This document shows, piece after piece, positions 1-8,881 of a stretch of DNA of 64,000 bases (position 1 is the stretch's first letter; every line of letters begins with the position of its first letter). A model generated the notes under the pieces. That model was given only the letters and a program-made list of their open reading frames with translations. It had not been told where the DNA came from and did not search any database. Location of the stretch: the NCBI GenBank assembly GCA_965199685.1, contig OZ241323.1, positions 186,001-250,000 on the forward strand, given 5' to 3'. The DNA comes from SP5GCR1 sp965199685 (lineage in GTDB: Bacteria > Pseudomonadota > Gammaproteobacteria > Poriferisulfidales > Oxydemutatoraceae). The translations under genes and the position numbers were made by a program.

Positions 1-2
1 TA

Positions 3-911
3 TCGCAGTTGATTATCGGCATGGTTATCGTCGGCTTGGGCACATCGGCACCTGAGTTGTTTGTCTCTATGCTGGCAGCACTGCAAGGCTCCACTGAGGC
101 GGCATGGGGTAATGCCATTGGTTCCAACATTGCCAACATAGGTTTGGGATTGGGGCTGGCAGCGTTGGTCATCCCCATCCACATCAAACACCATATCTTA
201 TGCAAGAAGTTTAGTATGTTGGGAATCGCCATCTTGGCAGTATGGTTGTTGGCAATGGATTGGCAACTTGATTTCCAAGATGTCCTTGCATTGTTAAGCA
301 CGCTGGGACAAACGACGCAAGTGCAAACAAACTTTGAGCTTGGTTTCGTAGATGGATTGCTTTTGTTATTGGTTTTGCTTGCGTTGATGTACTGGATGGT
401 ACGCACCGCCGACGAATACGAAGATGATGGGCAAGAACGTCATCGGGAAGGGTGGCCACACATATTGATAGGCATTGCGGTCTTGGTCGGTGCAGCCGAA
501 TTAATTGTTTGGTCGGCGATTGGTATCGCCAATCGTTTTGGGGTTAGCGAATTATTGGTCGGTTTGACATTGACCGCATTGGGCACCAGTCTGCCCGAGA
601 TAGTTACATCGTTGGTGAGTGCATGGAAAAAGCGTCAGGATATCGCAGTCGGTAATATCTTAGGCTCTAATTTGTTCAACGGCTTGGGTGTTATCGGTGC
701 GATTGCAATGGTCGGCGATTCATATATGAGAAGCGAAGTCCTGTATAGAGACTTTTTGGTTAATGCGATGATTACCTTATTGTTGCTGATACTGTTTTTA
801 ATCCCACAACGCTACTGTCTGTATCGAGTCAAAGGCGTTTTGATCTTGCTCTTTTTCTCTGCCTATATAGTTCTGCTCTACCAGCAAGAAGTAAGCGCCG
901 TCCTAAGATAA
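3..911 (+). CDS. yrbG: Calcium/sodium antiporter, YrbG-like (5' end missing)
   Basis: Inner-membrane cation/Ca2+ exchanger of the CaCA family. The reading frame is already open at the window edge, and about 30 N-terminal residues (first transmembrane helix) lie outside, so the start is not visible. Both halves of the inverted-repeat fold can be seen: GLGTSAPEL followed by GNAIGSNIANI in the first half, and ALGTSLPEI followed by GNILGSNLFN in the second. These alpha-repeat signatures carry the acidic ion-binding residues of the family. A hydrophilic acidic loop (around TADEYEDDGQER) separates the halves. In E. coli yrbG precedes kdsD; here kdsD also lies downstream, but about 1.8 kb of repeats and an IS now separate them. 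The family assignment is firm; the exact ion is not visible in the sequence. Confidence 0.9.
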   Translation, partial: SQLIIGMVIVGLGTSAPELFVSMLAALQGSTEAAWGNAIGSNIANIGLGLGLAALVIPIHIKHHILCKKFSMLGIAILAVWLLAMDWQLDFQDVLALLSTLGQTTQVQTNFELGFVDGLLLLLVLLALMYWMVRTADEYEDDGQERHREGWPHILIGIAVLVGAAELIVWSAIGIANRFGVSELLVGLTLTALGTSLPEIVTSLVSAWKKRQDIAVGNILGSNLFNGLGVIGAIAMVGDSYMRSEVLYRDFLVNAMITLLLLILFLIPQRYCLYRVKGVLILLFFSAYIVLLYQQEVSAVLR

Positions 912-1136
912 TTCCCCTCCTTTGGAGGGGTGGCAGGCGAAGCCTGACGGGGTGGTTGTGGTGGTTCTGCACTAGACAATTCCCCTCCTTTGGAGGGGTG
1001 GCAGGCGAAGCCTGACGGGGTGGTTGTGGTGGTTCTGCACTAGACAATTCCCCTCCCTTGGAGGGGTGGCAGGCGAAGCCTGACGGGGTGGTTGTGGTGG
1101 TTCTGCACTAGACAATTCCCCTCCCTTGGAGGGGTG
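910..1136 (+). repeat. 68-bp tandem repeat, three full units plus a partial fourth
   Basis: Units begin with AATTCCCCTCC at 910, 978, 1046 and 1114, an exact 68-bp period. Each unit holds a palindrome (CCCCTCC-nnn-GGAGGGG), a second small hairpin (CAGGC-GAA-GCCTG) and the tail ACGGGGTGGTTGTGGTGG with TTCTGCAC. The same module occurs singly, in either orientation, in most other longer intergenic gaps of the window. The array starts at the antiporter stop codon. Confidence 0.9.
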
Positions 1137-1293
1137 TTCTATGCATTTTGTAATGCATGCGTTTAGCAATCATGTTGAGGTTCTGCACAGTGTTACGCCG
1201 ATTGACCTGCTGGCTCAATCGGCGGTTCTATCTGACGGGGTGGTTGTGGAAATTCTGCACAAGTACATTACTCTCCTGTGGAGGGGCGGCAAT
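1137..1293. repeat. Composite hairpin repeat, continuing past the IS at 2576
   Basis: This stretch contains a 9-bp stem / 9-nt loop / 9-bp stem hairpin at 1197-1223 (GCCGATTGA, loop CCTGCTGGC, TCAATCGGC), then another copy of the GGGGTGGTTGTGG module and a GGAGGGG arm at the point where the IS inserted. It belongs to the modular family found across the window. No gene is seen. Confidence 0.8.
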
Positions 1294-1377
1294 GGGAACT
1301 ATATACTATTCTGCACACTTGACAGTACTGCACAAAATATATAAGGTTTTATATTTATCACACATGGAGAATTGACA

Positions 1378-2301
1378 ATGAAAAAACGAGTTGCTGAAGT
1401 ATTAAGTCTATTTGACTTGTCAAAAATGTTTTCTACGGAAGATGAAGCTGTAGCATGGTTTGAGAAATATCGTTGGGGCGGTAAGCCGGTCTGCCCTCAT
1501 TGTAGCAGTAGCCAGCGAATAGAGCGTAATAGTCAAGGTAAGTATTATTATCGCTGTGCGAGTTGCAGAAAAAGATTTACCGTAAAGGTTGGTACGGTTA
1601 TGGAAAACAGCAACCTACCTATTAGGAAGTGGCTATATGCAATGTATTTAGTCGTCACCTCTAGAAAGGGAATATCCAGTTTGCAGTTATCCAAAGAGCT
1701 TAAGATTACGCAAAAGTCGGCATGGTTTCTATTGCACAGGATCAGAGAATTATGCGACATAACGGGATATAAACTATCCGGTGAAGTAGAAATAGACGAA
1801 ACCTATATAGGCGGTAAAGAGACGAATAAACACGAAAAAAAGAAACTCAAGAGAGCTACAGGTGGCGTAGGTAAAACAGCCGTCTTTGGTCTGCGTGAGC
1901 GTGGCGGTAAAACAAAAGCCATGACCATACCAGACACAAAAAAACAGACATTTCACCCCATCATACGAGGCACTATCCGTGCCGGTAGCACGATCTACAC
2001 AGACGACAACCCGTCATACACAGGAGCTTACAGACGGCATAAAGTCGTTAATCATTCTGCAAAACAATATGTCAATGGTATGGCGCACACGAATAGCATT
2101 GAATCGGTATGGGCTTTGCTTAAAAGAGGCTACAACGGCACATACCATAACTGGAGCATGAAGCACTGCGAGAGATATGTAAATGAGTTTGCTTTTAGAT
2201 TGAACGAGGGGAATTGTGAGAGAGATACGATAGATAGGTTAGCAGATATGGTGAGTGCAAGTGTGGGGAAGCGCATAACCTATAAGGAATTAACGAAGTG
2301 A
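1378..2301 (+). CDS. IS1595-family (ISXO2-like) transposase
   Basis: Transposase of the IS1595 group, about 307 aa. The N-terminal third has a zinc ribbon (CPHC near residue 40, CASC about 20 residues later). The catalytic DDE-type domain follows, with the characteristic EIDETYIGG motif near residue 140, IYTDDNPSY near 205 and a C-terminal HTNSIESVWALLKRG motif holding the last acidic residue. ATG at 1378 is preferred over TTG at 1372 because GGAG at 1366-1369 is ideally spaced for it. The frame is intact across its whole length, typical for the family. Confidence 0.93.
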   Translation: MKKRVAEVLSLFDLSKMFSTEDEAVAWFEKYRWGGKPVCPHCSSSQRIERNSQGKYYYRCASCRKRFTVKVGTVMENSNLPIRKWLYAMYLVVTSRKGISSLQLSKELKITQKSAWFLLHRIRELCDITGYKLSGEVEIDETYIGGKETNKHEKKKLKRATGGVGKTAVFGLRERGGKTKAMTIPDTKKQTFHPIIRGTIRAGSTIYTDDNPSYTGAYRRHKVVNHSAKQYVNGMAHTNSIESVWALLKRGYNGTYHNWSMKHCERYVNEFAFRLNEGNCERDTIDRLADMVSASVGKRITYKELTK

Positions 2302-2546
2302 TTGAAAACACAGCCTATCAACAGCTATCCATCACCCAAGGGAAGTATAGTATTTATGAAATATCACAATCTCTTGGGCTACATTTTGGCACTATCAAAA
2401 TGAAAAAACTTAACAAAAAGCAGGCAGAAACTGCATTTAGAAGAATAATGACAACCAGACCACGCAATAAAATAGGAAGGGATGAAGTGTCCAAACCTGA
2501 CAGGGGAAACACTATTTACACAAGATACAGAATTTTTCCTAAATAA
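2298..2546 (+). CDS. Small open frame inside the IS, downstream of the transposase
   Basis: An 82-codon frame opens with GTG overlapping the transposase stop codon and ends just before the right terminal repeat. An internal ATG at 2401 would give about 48 residues rich in Lys and Arg. No family is recognised. It could be a translationally coupled accessory product or simply an open stretch in the IS tail; the absence of a recognisable motif favours the latter. Confidence 0.2.
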   Translation: MIENTAYQQLSITQGKYSIYEISQSLGLHFGTIKMKKLNKKQAETAFRRIMTTRPRNKIGRDEVSKPDRGNTIYTRYRIFPK

Positions 2547-2600
2547 TGGCTTGTGCAGAATAGTATATAGTTCCCGCGGCAATAAACATCTGCCTTATTA

Positions 2601-2618
2601 TGATAAAATCCAGCGATA
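2601..2618 (+). promoter_or_regulatory. Putative extended -10 promoter motif upstream of kdsD
   Basis: TGATAAAATCCAGCGATA lies about 105 bp before the kdsD start. Nearly the same 18 bases (TGATACAATCCAGCGATA) precede five of the six pentapeptide-repeat genes, including one with a perfect TATAAT. The shared core is therefore probably a -10 element. No good -35 hexamer is visible. The rest of the 2576-2722 gap holds nothing else that I recognise. Confidence 0.4.
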
Positions 2619-2722
2619 ACGATAAACATAGAAACTTGTTTGATGGAAAAAAGGAAACTGCCGACTGTGCGATAGGACAAATGGCAGTATCCCACAACAA
2701 CACGGCAAAATAGGTAAATCAA

Positions 2723-3697
2723 ATGGAACTCAACTCGGACAAAATTAAACAACTTGCCTTAGAGGTGTTGGATATAGAGGCGGGCGCAATACAAAAACTT
2801 CGCGCACAAATTGACCAAAAATTTGTCGCTGCGTGTCGCTGTTTAATAGAATGTCGTGGGCGCATTATTTTAATCGGTATCGGGAAATCCGGTCATATCG
2901 CAAACAAAATCAGTTCCACTTTGTCCAGCACTGGTAGCAAAGCATTTTATCTGCATCCTGCCGAAGCAAGCCACGGTGACTTGGGCATGATTGATAGCCA
3001 AGATGTTGCCATCATCATTTCCTATTCGGGAGAGACCGAAGAAATCAATAGTTTGCTACCTTCGTTCAAGCACATCGCAATCAAAACGATTGCATTGACT
3101 GGTACGCCGGACTCCACACTGGGGCGCACCGTTGATGTTTGTTTGAATACACGCGTAGAACAAGAAGCGTGTCCGTTGGGTTTGGCTCCCACCGCAAGTA
3201 CCGCCGCCGCACTTGCGATGGGTGATGCGCTTGCAATAGCACTATTGCAGAATAAGGGCTTTACCACCGAAGATTTTGCCCGCTCTCATCCGGGTGGTCA
3301 GTTAGGTAGAAAACTACTGCTCAAAGTCAGCGATCTAGTCCGCACTGGCGATGCTGTTCCTAAAGTCGCTTCGTCAACGCTGTTGCTGGATGCCCTATAC
3401 GAAATATCGGCTAAAGGTATGGGTATGACGCTCGTTATCGGCGAGGCAGACCAAGTAGTCGGTGTTTTTACCGACGGTGATCTAAGGCGCACGCTAAACC
3501 GCAACACCGAACTCTTGAAAACCCCGATAGACCAACTGATGACCCATCCCTACCAATCAGTCACACTAGACACCCTCGCAATAGAAGCCCTGCAACTGAT
3601 GCAACAAAAGAAAGTAAATGCCCTGCCGGTCTTTGATCAAGAAGCCAAACTCGTCGGAGCTATCAACATGCACGACCTAATACAAGCAGGGTTGTAA
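2723..3697 (+). CDS. kdsD: D-arabinose 5-phosphate isomerase
   Basis: Converts ribulose 5-phosphate to arabinose 5-phosphate, the first step toward the Kdo of lipopolysaccharide; cytoplasmic. Residues about 45-190 form a SIS sugar-isomerase domain (GIGKSGHIANKISSTLSSTG, then SYSGETEEI, then CPLGLAPTASTAAALAMGDA). Residues about 205-324 are a pair of CBS domains (VVGVFTDGDLRR and LVGAINMHDLIQAGL). The length of 324 aa is close to E. coli KdsD. The usual downstream partners kdsC and lptC are absent; the pentapeptide array begins 55 bp after the stop. That gap carries only the tail of the array promoter region, so the first array gene may be co-transcribed with kdsD. Confidence 0.95.
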   Translation: MELNSDKIKQLALEVLDIEAGAIQKLRAQIDQKFVAACRCLIECRGRIILIGIGKSGHIANKISSTLSSTGSKAFYLHPAEASHGDLGMIDSQDVAIIISYSGETEEINSLLPSFKHIAIKTIALTGTPDSTLGRTVDVCLNTRVEQEACPLGLAPTASTAAALAMGDALAIALLQNKGFTTEDFARSHPGGQLGRKLLLKVSDLVRTGDAVPKVASSTLLLDALYEISAKGMGMTLVIGEADQVVGVFTDGDLRRTLNRNTELLKTPIDQLMTHPYQSVTLDTLAIEALQLMQQKKVNALPVFDQEAKLVGAINMHDLIQAGL

Positions 3698-3752
3698 ATA
3701 AAGGTGAGGAAGTTACTTGCTCTATTTTTACGATAAAGTCTAAGGAAAAACA

Positions 3753-5426
3753 ATGCCGGGATATAACCCCCCTAAAATTCTTGACGAAGAACATCTTCTA
3801 GAGTCGGCGAACGATAGTGCGCGACATTTTCGCAATATCTATGCTGTATATTTAACGGTGATGATTTATATCTTTATCATCGTTTTATCTACAGATCAAG
3901 AACTCCTCTTTCGTGCGGGTGACAAACAACTACCCCTTGTTCATATTAGTGTGCCTATTGTAGAATTCTTTACCTGGATGCCGTTGGCTTTTCTGTTTTT
4001 GCATTTTTATTTGTTCATTCAAGCAAAATTTCTCTCTGATAAAGTGCTTCTTTATAAGCAGGAAATAAGCTATTGTCTAATATCTAAGGAAGATATTCGC
4101 AAAGCGAAAATGCTGTTAGCATCTTTGCCGCTTGTCCACATTCTTGTAGAAGAAAAACTCATAGAAGAAAAAGCGAAGTTGGAGCGTAAAATGCTTTATC
4201 TAATAGTTTTTGTTTCTTTAGTCGTATTTCCGCTAATAGTGCTGATAGTCACACAAATAAAATTTCTCCCGTATCAAGGTGGGTTAATTACTTGGTCACA
4301 TCGTATAGTTATACTGATTGATGTATTAATGTTGTGGGGCTTTGGGCGTCATATTCTTGAGTCTCACGAAGGGAAAACGATATGGATTAATAGCATTGCT
4401 GGGCTCTTATTGGTACTAACACCAGCATTCGTTGTTATTGTTATATTTATAAATTTTCCGGGCAGTAAAATTTATAACCCTGTCACTGCTAGTTTTTATG
4501 AATTAGAATGGGTAAAGAAAATAATACCTAACCGTTTTGTTTTACCTGATCGTAAATTAGTAGAGAGAGAACCTGCGCCTGAGCTACTGGCGGTTCATTT
4601 AGAGGGACAAACGGATAATGAAAATTTAATTAACCAGAGTTCGTCTATATGGTGTCGATACGCTGATTCACTTGATTTGGAAGGTCGAAACTTTAGAGAA
4701 GCAGAATTGCAAGGTGCCACATTATGTAAAGCAACCCTGCAAAATGCCAATCTCACAGAAGCATTTCTTTTCCTTGCCAATCTCACAGGTGCGATTTTTG
4801 AGGATGCAGATCTCACAGACGCGAATCTTAGTCGTACCGATCTCACGTCTGCTGATATTATGAATGCCAACCTCACATCTGCGAATCTTATTGGTGCCAA
4901 TCTCACAGATGCGTATCTTGCGGATGCCAATCTCACAGATGCGAGTCTTTGGAGAGCCAATCTTACATTGGCCAATATTAGGGATGCCAATCTCACATCT
5001 GCGTATCTTAGGGAAGCTAATCTCACATCTACGGATCTTAGGGAAGCCGATTTTACAGGCGCGGATCTTGGGAGAGCCAACCTTACAGATGCGTATCTTG
5101 CGAATGCCAATCTCACAGATGCAAATCTTATTTATTCAAACCTTACAGCAGCAAATCTTTCGAAGGCAGACTTCTCTAAAGCACTTTTAGGTGATAGAAC
5201 AATTTTAGATTTCACTTGGGTTTGGGGGTTGTCTTTCCCAAAAGGTATTCCTAGAGGTTGGGATGATACACTTAAACCCGAATACTTGTGTCCAGAAGGT
5301 TTTAATGTTTCAGATCATATTGATATTTCTGAATATATTGATGAATATGGTCGATCAGAACAAAAAAAACTAACAAAACGATTGAAACAGATAATAGAAG
5401 AGAATTGTGAACCATACAATCCTTAA
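3753..5426 (+). CDS. Membrane-anchored pentapeptide-repeat protein, array copy 1 (557 aa)
   Basis: Founding description of the six-member family. A short cytoplasmic-looking N-terminus (LLESANDSARHFRN) is followed by about five hydrophobic segments (around residues 29-48, 70-95, 148-170, 183-200 and 212-232), a linker, then about 34 consecutive A(D/N)LxX pentapeptides from roughly residue 315 to 480, and a C-terminal cap with FTWVW and KPEYLCPEGF. Pentapeptide repeats form a right-handed square beta-helix. Four cysteines recur in the family (WCxYAD, LCKA, YLCP, ENC). In this copy the repeat positions are mostly uncharged (ANLTS/ANLTD). An AAGGAAAAAC ribosome-binding stretch precedes the ATG. 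Function is unknown; a surface or envelope scaffold is an inference. Confidence 0.85.
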   Translation: MPGYNPPKILDEEHLLESANDSARHFRNIYAVYLTVMIYIFIIVLSTDQELLFRAGDKQLPLVHISVPIVEFFTWMPLAFLFLHFYLFIQAKFLSDKVLLYKQEISYCLISKEDIRKAKMLLASLPLVHILVEEKLIEEKAKLERKMLYLIVFVSLVVFPLIVLIVTQIKFLPYQGGLITWSHRIVILIDVLMLWGFGRHILESHEGKTIWINSIAGLLLVLTPAFVVIVIFINFPGSKIYNPVTASFYELEWVKKIIPNRFVLPDRKLVEREPAPELLAVHLEGQTDNENLINQSSSIWCRYADSLDLEGRNFREAELQGATLCKATLQNANLTEAFLFLANLTGAIFEDADLTDANLSRTDLTSADIMNANLTSANLIGANLTDAYLADANLTDASLWRANLTLANIRDANLTSAYLREANLTSTDLREADFTGADLGRANLTDAYLANANLTDANLIYSNLTAANLSKADFSKALLGDRTILDFTWVWGLSFPKGIPRGWDDTLKPEYLCPEGFNVSDHIDISEYIDEYGRSEQKKLTKRLKQIIEENCEPYNP

Positions 5427-5447
5427 AGCACTCGTTAACTTGTTTCC

Positions 5448-5935
5448 CTAAAAGGTCATTTTCAGAAAGTCGGCAAGCGGGATACTTTCTCCTCCTACGA
5501 CAAGTGTTTCGTCGGGCGTATGTTTTTTGTGGAAGGCCTCTAAACTTTTGAGGTGTCGGGTTTTGTGTCTGCTTTTCACTTCAATGGCGATTACTTTGTT
5601 GTTTTTCTTTAGGACGAAGTCAACCTCTTTTGATTGCTCGTTCCAATAATAGAGTTCCCCACCTTCCTGAAAGCATAGGTTCCAAAGGTATGCCCCCACG
5701 CAAGACTCTACTATCTGCCCCCAGTGTGTGGCAAGAGCGTATAGTTGTCTCAACAAAGCGGGTTTATTGATCTGATGACTCAATAGGATGTCTTTCAATA
5801 AAACGGTTTCGGCTAAGGCATTGACGATATAGTCTCGCCATCGTGCTTCGTCGTGAATCAAGATAGCAGCACCCGGATAGGCTCCATGAGATGTATTCGT
5901 CAATATCGAAGCCAAAGGCTTTTTTCATTAGAGAG
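5448..5935 (-). pseudogene. DUF4143 ATPase fragment, array copy 1
   Basis: Aligns with the C-terminal part of the intact ATPase encoded at 21468-22652, from its MKKAFGF (residue 154) to the C-terminus. The ATP-binding domain is missing. About 80 residues between LYALAT and HWG are deleted in frame, with the deletion ends in short GTGG repeats (deletion type A). A 2-nt loss at the YIYYGAYPG codons shifts the frame. The nuclease-like EVDF...EVKS motif survives. It is convergent with the pentapeptide gene. Not expected to make a functional protein. Confidence 0.85.
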
Positions 5936-5953
5936 AATCGTACCTGCTCATTG

Positions 5954-5971
5954 TGATACAATCCAGCGATA
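5954..5971 (+). promoter_or_regulatory. Putative -10 region for pentapeptide copy 2
   Basis: TGATACAATCCAGCGATA sits just past the duplication junction, 52 bp before the start codon. The stretch from here to AAGGAGAAAGTA (the ribosome-binding site) is nearly identical in the other copies. Confidence 0.45.
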
Positions 5972-6023
5972 AGGTGAGAGGATTACCTGCTCTATTTTTG
6001 CGATAAAGCCTAAGGAGAAAGTA

Positions 6024-8285
6024 ATGCTGGGAGACAAAACACATAAAATTCTTGATAAAGAACATTTATTGGAATCGGCGAACGATAGTGCAAGGCATTT
6101 TCGCAATGTATATCTTGCATATTTAACGGTGATGATTTACATCTTTATCATCGTTCTATCTACAGAGCAAGAACTTCTTTTTCGTGCGGGTGGCAAACAA
6201 CTACCCCTTATTCATATTAGCGTGCCGATTGTGGCATTTTTTACCTGGATGCCATGGGCTTTGCTGGTTTTACACTTTTATCTGCTCATTCAAGTAACAT
6301 TTCTCTCTGATAAAGTGCGTCTTTACAGGCAGGAAATAAACGATCGCCTAATATCTAAGGAAGATATTCGCAAAGCGAAAATGCTATTAGCACCTGTACC
6401 GCTTGTCCACATCCTCGTAGAAGAGAAAGCGAAGTCAATATTATATGCAATACTGCTGTATCTAATAGTTTTTGTTTCTTTGGTCGTATTTCCGCTGATA
6501 GTGCTGATAGTTGCGCAAATGAAATTTCTCCCATATCAGAATGAGGATATTACTCTGGCACATAGTATTGCGGTGATGATTGACATATTTCTGTTATGGT
6601 GCTTTGGGCTTTATGTTTTCAGATCACACAAAGAAAAAAGGTTTAAGAATATATGGAAGAGTGCTTATGACATTGCGCGTGTCATAACTTCTAGACAATA
6701 CCTAGCAAAGTGGTTTAAGAATATATGGAAGAAAGTGATTTTATTATTAGTAATAGTAATATTAGCTATTATGTCGATATTCACAATAATTTTTATTTTC
6801 GGATGTCTCTATATTCCGAATGACAAAATTAATACTACCTTAATGATTTCTGAATGTCCTTACAATTGGTATCAGGTAGTTGAAGAAACACTTAATTTTC
6901 CTAGTTATTTTAATCTACCTCGTTCCAAATTAGTAAAAAAAGAACCCGCACCTGAACTATTGGCAGCTTACATTAAAGAAGAAAAGGATTTAATTGAACC
7001 GGGATCATCTATATGGTGTCAATACGCTGATCCTCTTGATTTGAAAAGGCGAAACTTTAGAAAGGCACAATTGGAAGGAGCTGCATTATGTGAAGCAATC
7101 CTACCAAACGCAGATTTCACAGATGCATCTCTTAAGAATGCATCCCTTATATCTACGGATCTTAGGGATGCCAATCTCACAGAAGCGGGTCTTAGACAGG
7201 CGAATCTTACAAAGGCGGTTCTCACAGAGGCGGATCTTATACGGTCGGATCTTAGACAGGCGATTCTCACAGAAGCGGATCTTAGACAGGCGAATCTTAC
7301 AAAGGCGGTTCTCACAGAAGCGGATCTCAGACAGATGAATCTTACAAAAGCGAATTTTACAAAGGCGGTTCTCATAGAAGCGGATCTCAGGCAGGCGGAT
7401 CTCACAGAAGCGAATTTTACAAAGGCGGTTCTCACAGAAGCGGATCTCAGGCAGGCGGATCTCACAGAAGCGAATTTTACAAAAGCGGTTCTCACAAAAG
7501 CAGATCTCAGACAGGCGGATATCAAAGAAGTGGATCTCAGTCAGGCGATTCTTATAGAGGCGGATCTTAGACAGACGACTTTTACAGAGGCGGTTCTTGA
7601 AGAGGCGGATCTTAGACGAGCGGTTCTTACAGAGGCGGTTCTTATAGAGGCGGATCTTAGACGAGCAGTTCTTACAAAGGCGGATCTTAGACGAGCAGTT
7701 CTTACAAAAGCAGAGCTTGACGAGGCACAGCTTAACGAGGCAAAGCTTAACGAGGCAGAGCTTACAGAGGCAGATCTCAGACAGGCGGTTCTTACGGAGG
7801 CGGTTCTTACAGAGGCGGTTCTTAGACAGGCGAAGCTTAGGGAGGCAGACTTTAGACAAGCGGACCTTACAAAGACGGATCTTAGACGGGCGGATCTTAG
7901 ACAAGCGGTTCTTACAGAGGCAGACCTTAACGAGGCAGATCTTATACAGGCACGTCTTGAGGAGGCAGATCTTAGCGAGACAGATCTTAGCAGAGCAGAT
8001 CTCACAGCAGTAAATCTTTCGGAGACAGATTTCTATAATGCAACTTTAAAGGAAACAATTCTAGATTTGATTTGGGTTTGGGAGTCCTCTGATTCAATAG
8101 AAAAAGAATACTTTCCGAGAGGTAACCCTAAAGGTTGGGATGATACGCTTAAACCCGAATACTTGTGTCCAGAGGATTTTAATATTTCAAAATATATTGA
8201 TAGGGATGACAAGGTAGAACGAAAACAACTAAAAGCTCGATTGAAAGAGGTAATAGGAGAGAATTGCAAACGGTACTATCCTTAA
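6024..8285 (+). CDS. Pentapeptide-repeat membrane protein, array copy 2 (753 aa, longest)
   Basis: Same N-terminal membrane domain and C-terminal cap as copy 1, but the region between the last helices and the repeats is enlarged (lysine-rich FKNIWK segments and an extra hydrophobic stretch IVILAIMSIFTIIFIFG). The repeat domain has about 67 pentapeptides (roughly DNA 7045-8055). The pentapeptides are strongly charged, dominated by LTEAD-LRQAV-type units, unlike the neutral repeats of copies 1, 5 and 6. The DNA repeats are close to 30 bp, with several near-identical units in a row (7200-7500), suggesting recent expansion. The last residues (ENCKRYYP) match copy 3. Confidence 0.85.
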   Translation: MLGDKTHKILDKEHLLESANDSARHFRNVYLAYLTVMIYIFIIVLSTEQELLFRAGGKQLPLIHISVPIVAFFTWMPWALLVLHFYLLIQVTFLSDKVRLYRQEINDRLISKEDIRKAKMLLAPVPLVHILVEEKAKSILYAILLYLIVFVSLVVFPLIVLIVAQMKFLPYQNEDITLAHSIAVMIDIFLLWCFGLYVFRSHKEKRFKNIWKSAYDIARVITSRQYLAKWFKNIWKKVILLLVIVILAIMSIFTIIFIFGCLYIPNDKINTTLMISECPYNWYQVVEETLNFPSYFNLPRSKLVKKEPAPELLAAYIKEEKDLIEPGSSIWCQYADPLDLKRRNFRKAQLEGAALCEAILPNADFTDASLKNASLISTDLRDANLTEAGLRQANLTKAVLTEADLIRSDLRQAILTEADLRQANLTKAVLTEADLRQMNLTKANFTKAVLIEADLRQADLTEANFTKAVLTEADLRQADLTEANFTKAVLTKADLRQADIKEVDLSQAILIEADLRQTTFTEAVLEEADLRRAVLTEAVLIEADLRRAVLTKADLRRAVLTKAELDEAQLNEAKLNEAELTEADLRQAVLTEAVLTEAVLRQAKLREADFRQADLTKTDLRRADLRQAVLTEADLNEADLIQARLEEADLSETDLSRADLTAVNLSETDFYNATLKETILDLIWVWESSDSIEKEYFPRGNPKGWDDTLKPEYLCPEDFNISKYIDRDDKVERKQLKARLKEVIGENCKRYYP

Positions 8286-8315
8286 AGCATCCGCTAACTT
8301 GGTTCCCTAAAAGGT

Positions 8316-8790
8316 CATTTTTAGAAGTCAGTAAGTGGGATTCCCTATCTTCCTACGACGAGTGTTTCGTCGGGGGTATGTTTTTTGCGAAAGGTCTCTA
8401 GACTTTTGAGATGCCCAGTTTTGTGTCCGCTTTTGACTTTAATAGCGATTATTTTGTTGTTTTTCTTTAGGACGAAGTCAACCTCTTTTGATTGCTCGTT
8501 CCAATAATAGAGTTCTCCGCCTTCCTGAAAGCATAGGTTCCAAAGGTATGCCTCCACGCAAGACTCTACTATCCGTCCCCAGTGTGTGGCAATAGCGTAT
8601 AGTTGTCTCAACAAAGCAGGCTTATTGATCTGATGATTCAATAGGATGTCTTTCAATAAAACGGTTTCGGATAAGGCATTGACAATATAGTCTCGCCATC
8701 GTGCTTCGTCGTGAATCAACGCGGCAGCACCCGGATAGGCTCCATGAGATGTATTCGTCGATGCCAAAGCCAAAGGCTTTTTTCATTAGA
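8316..8790 (-). pseudogene. DUF4143 ATPase fragment, array copy 2
   Basis: Covers the same part of the ATPase as copy 1, with the same type A internal deletion and the same 2-nt frameshift at the GAYPG codons. A further 1-nt loss near the 3' end (around 8330) removes the normal C-terminus and makes the frame stop early. Clearly non-functional. Confidence 0.85.
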
Positions 8791-8811
8791 GAGAATCGTA
8801 CCTGCTCATTG

Positions 8812-8829
8812 TGATACAATCTAGCTATA
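8812..8829 (+). promoter_or_regulatory. Putative -10 region for pentapeptide copy 3
   Basis: TGATACAATCTAGCTATA, two substitutions away from the copy 2 motif, 52 bp before the start codon of copy 3. Confidence 0.4.
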
Positions 8830-8881
8830 GGGCAAGAGGATTACTTGCTCTATTTTCACGGTAAAGCATAAGGGAAAAATA

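Larger units (their letters stand above)
1294..2575 (+). mobile_element. Complete IS1595-family insertion sequence (1282 bp)
   Basis: The element is bounded by perfect 24-bp terminal inverted repeats starting GGGAACTATATAC, at 1294-1317 and 2552-2575. It is flanked by a perfect 8-bp target duplication GCGGCAAT at 1286-1293 and 2576-2583, the length usual for IS1595 elements. It carries an intact transposase gene, so it may still be active. It inserted into a repeat element between the antiporter gene and kdsD and separates the two genes further. Confidence 0.95.

Noticed and set aside
910..1136. Possible CRISPR array.
   Set aside because: The 68-bp units are identical along their whole length, with no unique spacers, and no cas genes are present.
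829..1169. Reverse-strand open frames rich in Pro and His.
   Set aside because: They are translations of the tandem repeat with no ribosome-binding site.
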